Shown here one piece after another: positions 55,316-64,000 of a stretch of DNA of 64,000 bases. Position 1 is the stretch's first letter, and the number at the start of each line of letters is the position of its first letter. The stretch is from positions 1 to 64,000 of the forward strand of contig NZ_PIGG01000004.1 in NCBI RefSeq assembly GCF_002924445.1. The letters run 5' to 3'. The position numbers and the translations under genes are program-made. The stretch is from Minwuia thermotolerans (GTDB lineage Bacteria > Pseudomonadota > Alphaproteobacteria > Minwuiales > Minwuiaceae). The notes under the pieces were generated by a model. That model did no database searches. It had not been told where the DNA came from and worked only from the letters and a program-made list of their open reading frames with translations.

Positions 55316-56917
55316 CTACCCGATGGCTTCCCGCTTCACCTTGATGCCGGCCTTCTCGCGGTCCCAGGTGTCGGGGGTGATGCCGTCCTCCTTCAGCTTC
55401 ACCTTCTGCACCTTCTGGGTCGGCGTCTTGGGCAGGTCGTCGACGACGCGGATGAAGCGCGGCAGCATGAAGTGCGCCATGCGCGGCTCCAGGAAGCGGA
55501 ACAGTTCCTCCGCGTCGATGGTCTGGCCCGGCGACGGCGCGACCACGACCATCACCTCGTCCTCGTTGAACTCGCTGGGCACGGGGATCGCCGCGGCCTC
55601 GCGCACGGCGGCGAACTGCGTCACCTCCGATTCCACCTCGAAGGACGAGATGTTCTCGCCGCGGCGGCGGATCGCGTCCTTGATGCGGTCGACGAAGAAG
55701 AAGTTGCCCTGCTCGTCGTAGCGGAACGCGTCGCCGGTGTGGAACCAGCCGTTCCGCCAGGCCTTCGCCGTCGCCTCCGGGTTCTTGTAGCAGCCCGCGT
55801 TCATCGCCCAGGGCCGGTCCGTGCGCACGATCAGCTCGCCGACGACGCCGGGCGGGACCTCGCAGTCATTGTCGTCGACCACGCGCACCTCGACGCCCTC
55901 GCGGGACTTGCCGCAGGTGCCGAGCGCCGGCGGATTGGCCTCGGAGACGATGGGGGACGAGATCTCGGTCATGTTGAAGCCGGTGTACATGTCGACCCCA
56001 TAGCGCTTGCCCAGCGCCAGCGAGTCCTCGTTCCACGGGATCGTCACGATGGACCGCATCGGGTGATCGCGGTCGCGGTTCGATGGCGGCAGCTTGAGCA
56101 GGAATGGCGTCATGGCGCCCACCAGGCAGGTGGCTGTGACCTCGTGGCGGCGCACCGTCTCCCAGAAGCCGTCGGTGCGGAAACCTTCCTCGATCAGCAC
56201 CGAGCCGCCGTGATGGAGCATGACGTAGACGAAGATGGTGCCGCCGACATGGAACAGCGGCAGGTTGACCAGCACCCGGTCCTCGGCGTTCAGGAAATGA
56301 TAGCTCTCGCAGGACATGGCGTAGGCCTGCAGATAGGGCGAGAGCACGGCCTTGGACGGCCCCGTCGTGCCGGAGGTGAAGATGATGTACTGGCTCTCCC
56401 AGGGCGTCACCGGCTCCTCGGCCTCCGCCTCCTCCCCGGGCTGCAGGGCCTCGGCCGGATGCGCCGTCAGCCCCTCGATCGCCGCCGCTTCGCCGCCGAC
56501 GACGATGGCGTCCGTGAGCCGCGCCCGGTCGATGTCGGCGAGCCGGCCCATGAGCTGGCTGTGGACGACGATCAGCCTGGCGTCGGAGAGCGCCACGACA
56601 TGCTCCAGCAGGCCGCCGCGATAGCTGGTGTTCACCGGCACGTAGACCGCGCCCAGCATGTTGAGTCCGAACCAGGTGAGCAGCGCCTCCCGCCCGTTGG
56701 GCAGCCAGGAGAGCACATGATCGCCGCGTTCGACGCCCAGCGCCCGGAAGCCGGCGGCGGCGCGGCGCGCCCTGGACAGCATCTCGGCATAGGTCCACTC
56801 CTCGCCGTCCTCGAAGACCGCGTAGACCTTGCCGGGCTGGCGGGCCGCCTGCTTCTTCAGCATCTCCGGCACGACGCAGTCCTCGAAGGCCGGTATGCGT
56901 GGATCGTGCACCTGCAT
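55316..56917 (-). CDS. Acyl-CoA ligase (CaiC/crotonobetaine-CoA-ligase-like ANL enzyme)
   Basis: A 533-residue AMP-forming ligase. Motifs: IFTSGTTGPSKAVLSPY (about residue 180-196), YTGFNMTEISSP (~325), FVDRIKDAIRRRGENISSFE (~415) and the late catalytic lysine in PKTPTQKVQKVKLKE. The sequence order and LLTWFGLNMLGAVYVPVNTSYRG N-terminal region fit the carnitine/crotonobetaine-type clade, but no cai genes are nearby. ATG 56917 follows GGGGAGGGACGATCC. Substrate open. Confidence 0.87.
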   Translation of the reverse strand: MQVHDPRIPAFEDCVVPEMLKKQAARQPGKVYAVFEDGEEWTYAEMLSRARRAAAGFRALGVERGDHVLSWLPNGREALLTWFGLNMLGAVYVPVNTSYRGGLLEHVVALSDARLIVVHSQLMGRLADIDRARLTDAIVVGGEAAAIEGLTAHPAEALQPGEEAEAEEPVTPWESQYIIFTSGTTGPSKAVLSPYLQAYAMSCESYHFLNAEDRVLVNLPLFHVGGTIFVYVMLHHGGSVLIEEGFRTDGFWETVRRHEVTATCLVGAMTPFLLKLPPSNRDRDHPMRSIVTIPWNEDSLALGKRYGVDMYTGFNMTEISSPIVSEANPPALGTCGKSREGVEVRVVDDNDCEVPPGVVGELIVRTDRPWAMNAGCYKNPEATAKAWRNGWFHTGDAFRYDEQGNFFFVDRIKDAIRRRGENISSFEVESEVTQFAAVREAAAIPVPSEFNEDEVMVVVAPSPGQTIDAEELFRFLEPRMAHFMLPRFIRVVDDLPKTPTQKVQKVKLKEDGITPDTWDREKAGIKVKREAIG

Positions 56918-57127
56918 GGATCGTCCCTCCCCGGAGATCGTTGAAACCCGAGCGTTGCAGCTTTCGCCACGCTTGCCAATGGGGCGGCGATGACCGGCTG
57001 GCCCCGTCCGAATGACCGCTCTGTGATGTCCGCCACGTCCCATTGCTGTTGGCCTTCGTGGCCGCGTTGCGCTTCAATGCCGCCGGGGAAGGGTGATCCG
57101 CCACAGCCCGCGAGGGAGGACATCACG

Positions 57128-57565
57128 ATGCGGCTTCTGACGATCTGCCTGCTGGCCGGGGCGCTTGCCGCGCCCGCCGCCATGGCGGCCGACTACGTGG
57201 CGACGGTGAAGACCGTCGAGGGCAAGGTCGAGGTGGAGCGCGGCGGCGACCGCCTGCCGGCGGCCCCCGGCTTCCGCATTGCCGAGAAGGACGTCGTCCA
57301 TACCGGCCCGGAGGCCACGGCGGGTCTCACCTTCACCGACAATTCGCTGATCGCGCTGGGCCCGTCGAGCAGTTTCGCGGTCGCCGGCTACAGCTTCAAC
57401 CCCACCACCAACGAAGGCGCGTTCCGCAGCCGGCTGGAGCGCGGGTCGCTCTCGGCGCGGTCGGGCCGGCTGGCCAAGCGCGGCCGCGACCAGATGCTGG
57501 TGGAGACGCCGCACACGGTGCTGGCGGTGCGCGGCACGCGCTTCCTGATGCGCGTTGCGGACTGA
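57128..57565 (+). CDS. Secreted FecR-domain protein
   Basis: 145 residues: signal peptide (MRLLTICLLAGALAAPAAMA) then one FecR domain with VKTVEGKVEVERGGDRLPAA, ITGP-like turn and TPHTVLAVRGTRFLMRV. Unlike FecR sigma-regulators it has no membrane helix after the signal, so it is a periplasmic FecR-like module. Overlapping transcription unit with the OmpA-type lipoprotein 13 bp downstream. FecR-domain proteins paired with OmpA-like proteins often accompany CHASE2 cyclases; none is seen here. Confidence 0.82.
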   Translation: MRLLTICLLAGALAAPAAMAADYVATVKTVEGKVEVERGGDRLPAAPGFRIAEKDVVHTGPEATAGLTFTDNSLIALGPSSSFAVAGYSFNPTTNEGAFRSRLERGSLSARSGRLAKRGRDQMLVETPHTVLAVRGTRFLMRVAD

Positions 57566-57578
57566 GGCGGCGGAAGAC

Positions 57579-58169
57579 ATGACCATGCACAGAACAGTCA
57601 TCGCCTTGGCCGCGGCATTGCTGCTGGCCGCCTGCGCCACCGAGGACGAGATCGTCCTGCTGGCCGACGACGACGGCAGCGTCGGCCAGATCGCCGTCAA
57701 TCCCGGCAGCGAGGAGGTCGTCATCGCCGACGCCTTCCAGCGCGCCCGCGTCGCCAAGAGCGGACAGGCGACAGTGGACCGGACCGACGCCGCCGCGGTC
57801 GAACGCGACTACGGGGCCGCCATCGGCGCCATGCCCCGGGCGCCGAAGCAGTTCACGCTGCGCTACGAGTTCGGCTCCGACGTGCTGGACGCGGATTCGC
57901 TGGCGCTGATCCCCCGGATCGCCGCGGCCATCGAGGAACACGCGCCGGCCGACGTGGTGATCGTCGGCCACACCGACACGGCGGGCGAGGACGGCTACAA
58001 CGACGCGCTCTCGCTCCGCCGCGCCGAGGCGGTGCGCGAGCAGCTCGTCGCCGCCGGCCTGGAGGCCGGCCGCATCGAGATCTGGGGCCGCGGCGAGCGC
58101 GAGCCGCTGGAGCCGGGAGAGGACCGCCGCTCCGAACTCAACCGCCGCGCCGAGGTCATCGTCCGCTAG
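57579..58169 (+). CDS. OmpA-domain lipoprotein
   Basis: 196 residues: lipobox leader (IALAAALLLAACATED, Cys near residue 19), a short linker and a C-terminal OmpA domain with LRYEFGSDVLDADSLALIPR, VIVGHTDTAGEDGYNDALSL and LNRRAEVIV, the peptidoglycan-binding signature. It should anchor the outer membrane to peptidoglycan. Probably co-transcribed with the FecR-domain gene. Confidence 0.87.
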   Translation: MTMHRTVIALAAALLLAACATEDEIVLLADDDGSVGQIAVNPGSEEVVIADAFQRARVAKSGQATVDRTDAAAVERDYGAAIGAMPRAPKQFTLRYEFGSDVLDADSLALIPRIAAAIEEHAPADVVIVGHTDTAGEDGYNDALSLRRAEAVREQLVAAGLEAGRIEIWGRGEREPLEPGEDRRSELNRRAEVIVR

Positions 58170-58170
58170 A

Positions 58171-58334
58171 ACAATCCTCGGGGAAATTGAATCGCCAGTG
58201 GAGCTTCGGTGTCATGCCCGCCCCCGTGCGGGCATCCGGTCAGGACCGTCGACTTGCGGCGAAACCGCTCCGGACCCCCGCACAGCGGGGGGGGGTGACG
58301 CGCCGGGTGAGGGGCCGCTCGATCAAACAGCGGA
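58171..58334 (+). repeat. Dispersed intergenic repeat, copy 2
   Basis: Matches the reverse complement of 30244-30430, starting 2 bp after the OmpA-lipoprotein stop; copy 1 likewise starts 6 bp after a stop codon. Contains the hairpin-forming CCCCCGC acag CGGGGG and a G-run (58287-58295). The gap from here to the histidine kinase (58335-58417) holds no gene. Confidence 0.75.
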
Positions 58335-58389
58335 ACCACCCGGGAAACGAAATTGTCTTCACCGTTTCTTAGCGGGGCGCGGCCTATGG

Positions 58390-58399
58390 GATTCGACTC
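58390..58399. promoter_or_regulatory. Two abutting GANTC sites before the histidine kinase
   Basis: GATTCGACTC joins GATTC and GACTC end to end, 19-28 bp upstream of the GTG start. With ccrM in the same window, methylation-sensitive expression is possible but unproven. Confidence 0.35.
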
Positions 58400-58417
58400 C
58401 TGGACCCCGAGGCCGGC

Positions 58418-59838
58418 GTGATCGAACTGGATATCGGCACAATTCAGGTCGTTGCCTTCGCGACCAATCTGGCGACGGCCTACTTCCTGTGGATGCAGCG
58501 GCGGCCGCCCGTGCGGTCGGCGGCCGTCGCCGCGCGCCTGTGGTCCCTGGGCTTCGCATCGGTGGCCCTGGGCTCCCTGCTGGTGGCGCTGCGCGAGGTC
58601 ATTCCGGGCTTCATCTCGGTCGTCGTGAGCGACATGCTGATCGTGGGCGGTTTCGCCACCGCCATCCTCGGCACCCGCGCCTTCCTGTCGCGTCCGGTCA
58701 CGATCCGGCCGCTGCTGGCGGTCGTCGCCGCGGTTGGTCTCGGCGCCGGGTGGTTCTATCTGGGCGATCCGGACGCCCGCATGCGCCTGGCGGTCACCAT
58801 GTCCGCCGGCGCGGCCCTCTGCTTCTGGCTGGTCGTCTCGCTGCGGCCCTGGAAATCGCGGCGTCAGATCGGCAATGGCAGCCGCATTCCCGCCGCCGGC
58901 ATCTCCGGGGTCTTCGGGATCGTGCTGGCGGTGGTGACGGTGGAGGTCGTCAGCGGCCACCAGTTCGACGAGATACTCAATCTCTCCGGCCCGGTGGCGA
59001 CCACCGTCGCGGGTCTCGAAGTCGTCTCCCTGTTCTACGCCCTCTGGGCGCTGAGCCTGCTCACCGGGCGCATGTCGGTCACGCTCCGCGCCGAGGTGCG
59101 GCGCCGCGACCGCCTGATCTCGCTGCTGGCGCACGACCTGAAGACGCCCTTCAACAGCCTGGTCGGAGGCACCGAGGCGATGCGCCATCTGGCCCGCATG
59201 GGCCGGACCGAAAGCGCGCTCGAGATGGCCGACGACATCCACGTCGCCGCCCGCCAGGCCCATGACCTGGTCGACAGCCTGCTGGCCTGGACGCAGAGCC
59301 AGCCGCGCGACCTGGAGCGCGAGCCCGTCGACCTGAACGCCGCGGTCGCCGCCGGCCATGCGCCACTGGCCAGCGCCTTCGAGGCCAAGGGCGTGAACTT
59401 CGAGCCGCCCGGCGGCGGCGGCGACATCGTCGTGCTGGCCCATCCGCTGGGCGTCGAGACCATCGTCCGCAACCTGCTGGCCAATGCGCTGAAGTTCACC
59501 CGCCCCGGCGGCACGGTCGGCGTCGAGATCGGGCGCAGCGGCGGTCAGGCCCGGCTGGTGATCCGCGACGACGGCGTCGGCATGGCCGGGACCACGCTGG
59601 AGAAGGTCAACGCGCCGGAGATCCGCTATTCCAGCTCCGGCACCTCCGGCGAGAAGGGCACGGGACTCGGCCTCACCTTCTGCCGCGACCTGATCGCCTC
59701 CTACCGGGGGACCATGACCATCGAGAGCGCGCCCGGCGCGGGCACGTCGGTGACCGTCACCCTGCCGCTGGCCGATCAGCCGGCGCCGGCCGGGCAGAAG
59801 CCGGCGTCCGCCGGCGGCGTCGCGGCCGGGGCCGGCGG

Positions 59839-59857
<19 letters not shown>
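58418..59857 (+). CDS. Orphan membrane histidine kinase
   Basis: 479 residues, GTG start. Six or seven N-terminal hydrophobic helices (about residues 8-215), then HisKA with the phospho-His in [17 protein letters not shown] (about residue 245) and HATPase with N box [17 protein letters not shown]1 DDGVGMAG and G2 [14 protein letters not shown]. It looks intact. No response regulator gene is adjacent. Its 3' end overlaps the convergent acsA by 19 bp. Confidence 0.85.
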
Positions 59858-61782
<1,925 letters not shown>

Positions 61783-61878
61783 GGATCGGGCCTCCCTCGG
61801 ACTGTCTTGTCTGCTTGCGCCGGTTTTCCCGCCGCGCCTGCCACAATGTAAGGCGGCAAGGCGCCGCAAGGTCAATGC

Positions 61879-63330
61879 TCAGGTCCGCCAGAACCGCCGG
61901 GTGAACAGCACCAGCACCGTGAACAACTCCAGCCGGCCGAGCAGCATGCCCGCCGCCAGCATCCACTTCGCCGAATCGGGCAGCGGCTTGAACGTGCCCG
62001 CCGGGCCGATGATGTCGCCCAGACCGGGACCGACATTGGCGACCGCCGTCGCCGCGCCCGACAGCGCCGTGGTCATGTCCAGGCCGGTCAGGGTCAGCAG
62101 GAAGGCGAGCACGCCGAAGACCATGGCGAACAGGAAGAAGAAGCTCATCACCGCGTCGATGACGTGGGTCTCCAGGGCCCGGCCGTTGAAGCGCGGCACC
62201 ATCACCGCATTGGGCTGGACAAGCTGATGGATCTGCACCCGGGCGCTTTCGAACATCACCCGGAAACGGAAGATCTTGATGCCGCAGGAGGTCGAGCCGG
62301 CGCAGCCGCCGATGAAGGTGTAGAAGAAGAACAGCACGATCACCGCCCGGCCCCAGCCGCCATAGTCGCCGCTGGCATAGCCCGTGCCGGTAATGACGGA
62401 GATGGTGTTGAAGGCGCTCAGCCGAACCGCCTCGAGTTCCGTCCCGGCGAGGCCGCGGACGCCGGAGAGCAGCAGCACCAGCGCCGTCGCCCCGGCGATG
62501 GTGGCCAGGAACCAGCGCACCTGGGTGTCGCGCCAGAACGCGGCCGGCCGGCCGCGGACGACCTGCAGATAGAGGATGAACGGCATCGCGCTGAGCGTCA
62601 TGAAGACGATTATGATCCATTCGGCGGCGGCGTTGGCGAGCCCGCCGACCGAGCTGTCGGAGGTCGAGAAACCGCCCGTGGCGACCGTCGTCATGGCATG
62701 GGCGATGGCGTCGAAAGCGCTCAGCCCGGCGAACCACAACGCCGCGGTGCAGGCGATGCTCAGGATCACGTAGACGATAACCGTCGCGGCCGCGATCTGC
62801 GCCGCCCGCGGCAGATCCTTCTCGTGCTTCTCCGAGCTTTCGGTGCGGAAGAGCTGCATGCCGCCGACCCTGAGCACCGGCAGCACGGCGATGGCCGTGA
62901 CGATGATGCCGACGCCGCCCAGCCATTGCAGGATGGCGCGCCAGATCAGGATGCCCGGCGGCGCGCCGTCCAGGCCGACGATCACCGTCGAACCGGTGGT
63001 CGTCAGGCCCGACATCGCCTCGAAATAGGAGTCGGTGTAGGACATGCGGAGTTCGCAGAACAGGAAGGGCAGCGCCGCAAAGGCCGGCAGCACCACCCAG
63101 ACGCTGGTGGTCAGGATGAACGCCTGGCGCACGTTGAGCTGCAGGCCCCGGCTGAAGGTCGACGTCACCACCGCGCCGCCGGCGAAGACGGTCACCGCGG
63201 CCGAGGACAGGAACACCAGATAGTCCCTGTGACCGTAGGCGAGGTCCACCAGCATGGGCGCCAGCATGGCGAGGCCCAGCAGGACGACCAGCACGCCGTT
63301 GATCAGCAGGACCCCCCGCGCGCCCTCCAT
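61879..63330 (-). CDS. trkH: Potassium uptake protein TrkH
   Basis: A 483-residue K+-translocating subunit of the Trk system with about ten membrane helices. Selectivity-filter-type segments include SGLTTTGSTVIVGL, TTVATGGFSTSD, ITGTGYASGDYG and GGCAGSTSCGIKIFRFR. Its regulatory partner TrkA is not in the window. ApaG is encoded just upstream on the same strand. Confidence 0.92.
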   Translation of the reverse strand: MEGARGVLLINGVLVVLLGLAMLAPMLVDLAYGHRDYLVFLSSAAVTVFAGGAVVTSTFSRGLQLNVRQAFILTTSVWVVLPAFAALPFLFCELRMSYTDSYFEAMSGLTTTGSTVIVGLDGAPPGILIWRAILQWLGGVGIIVTAIAVLPVLRVGGMQLFRTESSEKHEKDLPRAAQIAAATVIVYVILSIACTAALWFAGLSAFDAIAHAMTTVATGGFSTSDSSVGGLANAAAEWIIIVFMTLSAMPFILYLQVVRGRPAAFWRDTQVRWFLATIAGATALVLLLSGVRGLAGTELEAVRLSAFNTISVITGTGYASGDYGGWGRAVIVLFFFYTFIGGCAGSTSCGIKIFRFRVMFESARVQIHQLVQPNAVMVPRFNGRALETHVIDAVMSFFFLFAMVFGVLAFLLTLTGLDMTTALSGAATAVANVGPGLGDIIGPAGTFKPLPDSAKWMLAAGMLLGRLELFTVLVLFTRRFWRT

Positions 63331-63338
63331 GATCGGCC

Positions 63339-63764
63339 CTAGTTCACGGCCCGGTCGCCGCCCGGCAGATCCAGGGAGAAGGCCGGTATCTCGACCAGGA
63401 AGCGTTCGCCCTTCTCGTTCACCATCTCGTAGTGGCCGACCATGATTCCGCTCGGCGTCGGCAGGGGACAGCCGCTGGCATAGGTGTGGCGCTGACCGGG
63501 CTGCAGGACCGGCTGCTCGCCCACGACGCCGGGGCCGTCCACGATCTCGACGCGGCCGTGTCCGTCGGTGATGCGCCAGTGGCGGTTGAGAAGCTGCACG
63601 GTCTCGCTGCCGCCGTTCTCGATCGTGACCTCGTAGGCCCAGACGTGCCGGCCGCTCTCGGGGTCGGACTGGCGCGGCAGATAGGCCGGCTTGACGCGCA
63701 CGGTCACGCCGCGGGTCACGGCGACGTAGCGCCCCTGGCTGTCGAATGTCGGGTCACTGGCCAT
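63339..63764 (-). CDS. apaG: ApaG-domain protein
   Basis: A 141-residue single-domain ApaG protein with WAYEVTIENGGSETVQLLNRHWRITDGHG and the GYPLPTPSG-type turn (here GCPLPTPSG) followed by GIMVGHYEM. In enterobacteria ApaG affects Co/Mg resistance; biochemical role unknown. Ends 8 bp upstream of the trkH start, so they are likely co-transcribed. Confidence 0.9.
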   Translation of the reverse strand: MASDPTFDSQGRYVAVTRGVTVRVKPAYLPRQSDPESGRHVWAYEVTIENGGSETVQLLNRHWRITDGHGRVEIVDGPGVVGEQPVLQPGQRHTYASGCPLPTPSGIMVGHYEMVNEKGERFLVEIPAFSLDLPGGDRAVN

Positions 63765-63827
63765 GTCCGCTATTGAGCATGATTCCGGGGGAACTTGCCA
63801 GCCCGTGACCGCCCCGCCGTTTTCCGC

Positions 63828-64000
63828 TCAGGCCCGGGAGCAGGAACCGCCGCCCAGCACGCAGAACCTGGCGCAGTGCGGGTGGTTCAGCTTCACTTCG
63901 GCGCGGGCCTCGGCCAGGGTCCGGCCCATCTCCAGGCCGGTCTCGTAGGGCAGCAGGGTGCAAGGCGCCACGGTCGCCGAGGGCGCGCCCTTGCGGTGGA
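63828..64000 (-). CDS. Partial gene: C-terminal 57 residues of a cysteine-containing protein
   Basis: Only the end of the gene is in the window. The visible tail reads HRKGAPSATVAPCTLLPYET then GLEMGRTLAEARAEVKLNHP and HCARFCVLGGGSCSRA, with four cysteines in the final two thirds, suggesting a metal site (Cys-x10+-Cys-x3-Cys-x6-Cys). Not recognised; a radical SAM C-terminal (SPASM-like) cluster is one option. Confidence 0.6.
   Translation of the reverse strand, partial: HRKGAPSATVAPCTLLPYETGLEMGRTLAEARAEVKLNHPHCARFCVLGGGSCSRA

Overview
This is a chromosomal stretch of a G+C-rich (close to 70% by eye) alphaproteobacterium, probably Rhodospirillales or Kiloniellales-like. The inference rests on a CcrM-type GANTC methyltransferase, a ChvI/ChvG-type two-component system, a ~1600-residue NAD-glutamate dehydrogenase, PAS_5-family proteins, an encapsulated-ferritin-like protein and dense beta-oxidation genes. 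No rRNA, tRNA, CRISPR array, transposase, integrase or prophage module was recognised. Both window ends are open: the left end starts in a poly-G tract and the right end cuts a gene.

Layout. 81-16.3 kb is mostly lipid and general metabolism: a secreted LysM protein, three acyl-CoA dehydrogenases, an acyl-CoA ligase, Sua5, an MFS permease, a 2-hydroxychromene-2-carboxylate isomerase-like protein, class III alcohol dehydrogenase, a P1-family peptidase, a cyclase-family hydrolase, a LysR regulator and several unknowns. 16.4-23.7 kb is envelope-related: an M23 endopeptidase, the lipoprotein/ChvI/ChvG operon, a Bax-like protein that has lost its catalytic glutamate, a glycine-zipper lipoprotein and MurJ. 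23.8-31.7 kb carries divergent NADP- and NAD-dependent glutamate dehydrogenases and ccrM. 31.8-40.3 kb has RNase HII, a CPA2 antiporter, a PA0069-type radical SAM protein, an OmpA-type porin-like protein, MoaB, a soluble lytic transglycosylase, a nitronate monooxygenase-like enzyme and a MarR regulator.

The accessory spot lies at 40.3-45.2 kb. Two ABC-F ATPases (Uup and EttA) are separated by a ~1 kb AT-rich insert encoding one unrecognised membrane protein. The insert is flanked by two 110-bp copies (106/110 identical) of the 5' end of uup, so an intruder appears to have split uup at its Walker A codons and supplied a replacement 5' end. The displaced original 5' end survives as a 46-codon remnant. 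Next come three tandem PAS_5 paralogues and an operon of two lipoproteins with an M48 metalloprotease.

49.6-53.6 kb contains an agmatinase-family enzyme, then a tight run consisting of an encapsulated-ferritin-like protein with all iron ligands but no targeting peptide and no encapsulin gene beside it, an MFS permease, a DUF3012 lipoprotein and a ChaN-family (haem/iron) lipoprotein. I infer a candidate iron-handling module. 53.6-64 kb holds PhoD, a second acyl-CoA ligase, a FecR-domain/OmpA pair, an orphan histidine kinase with two abutting GANTC sites upstream, acetyl-CoA synthetase, TrkH, ApaG and a truncated cysteine-containing protein. A ~165-187 bp intergenic repeat occurs in opposite orientations at 30.2 and 58.2 kb.
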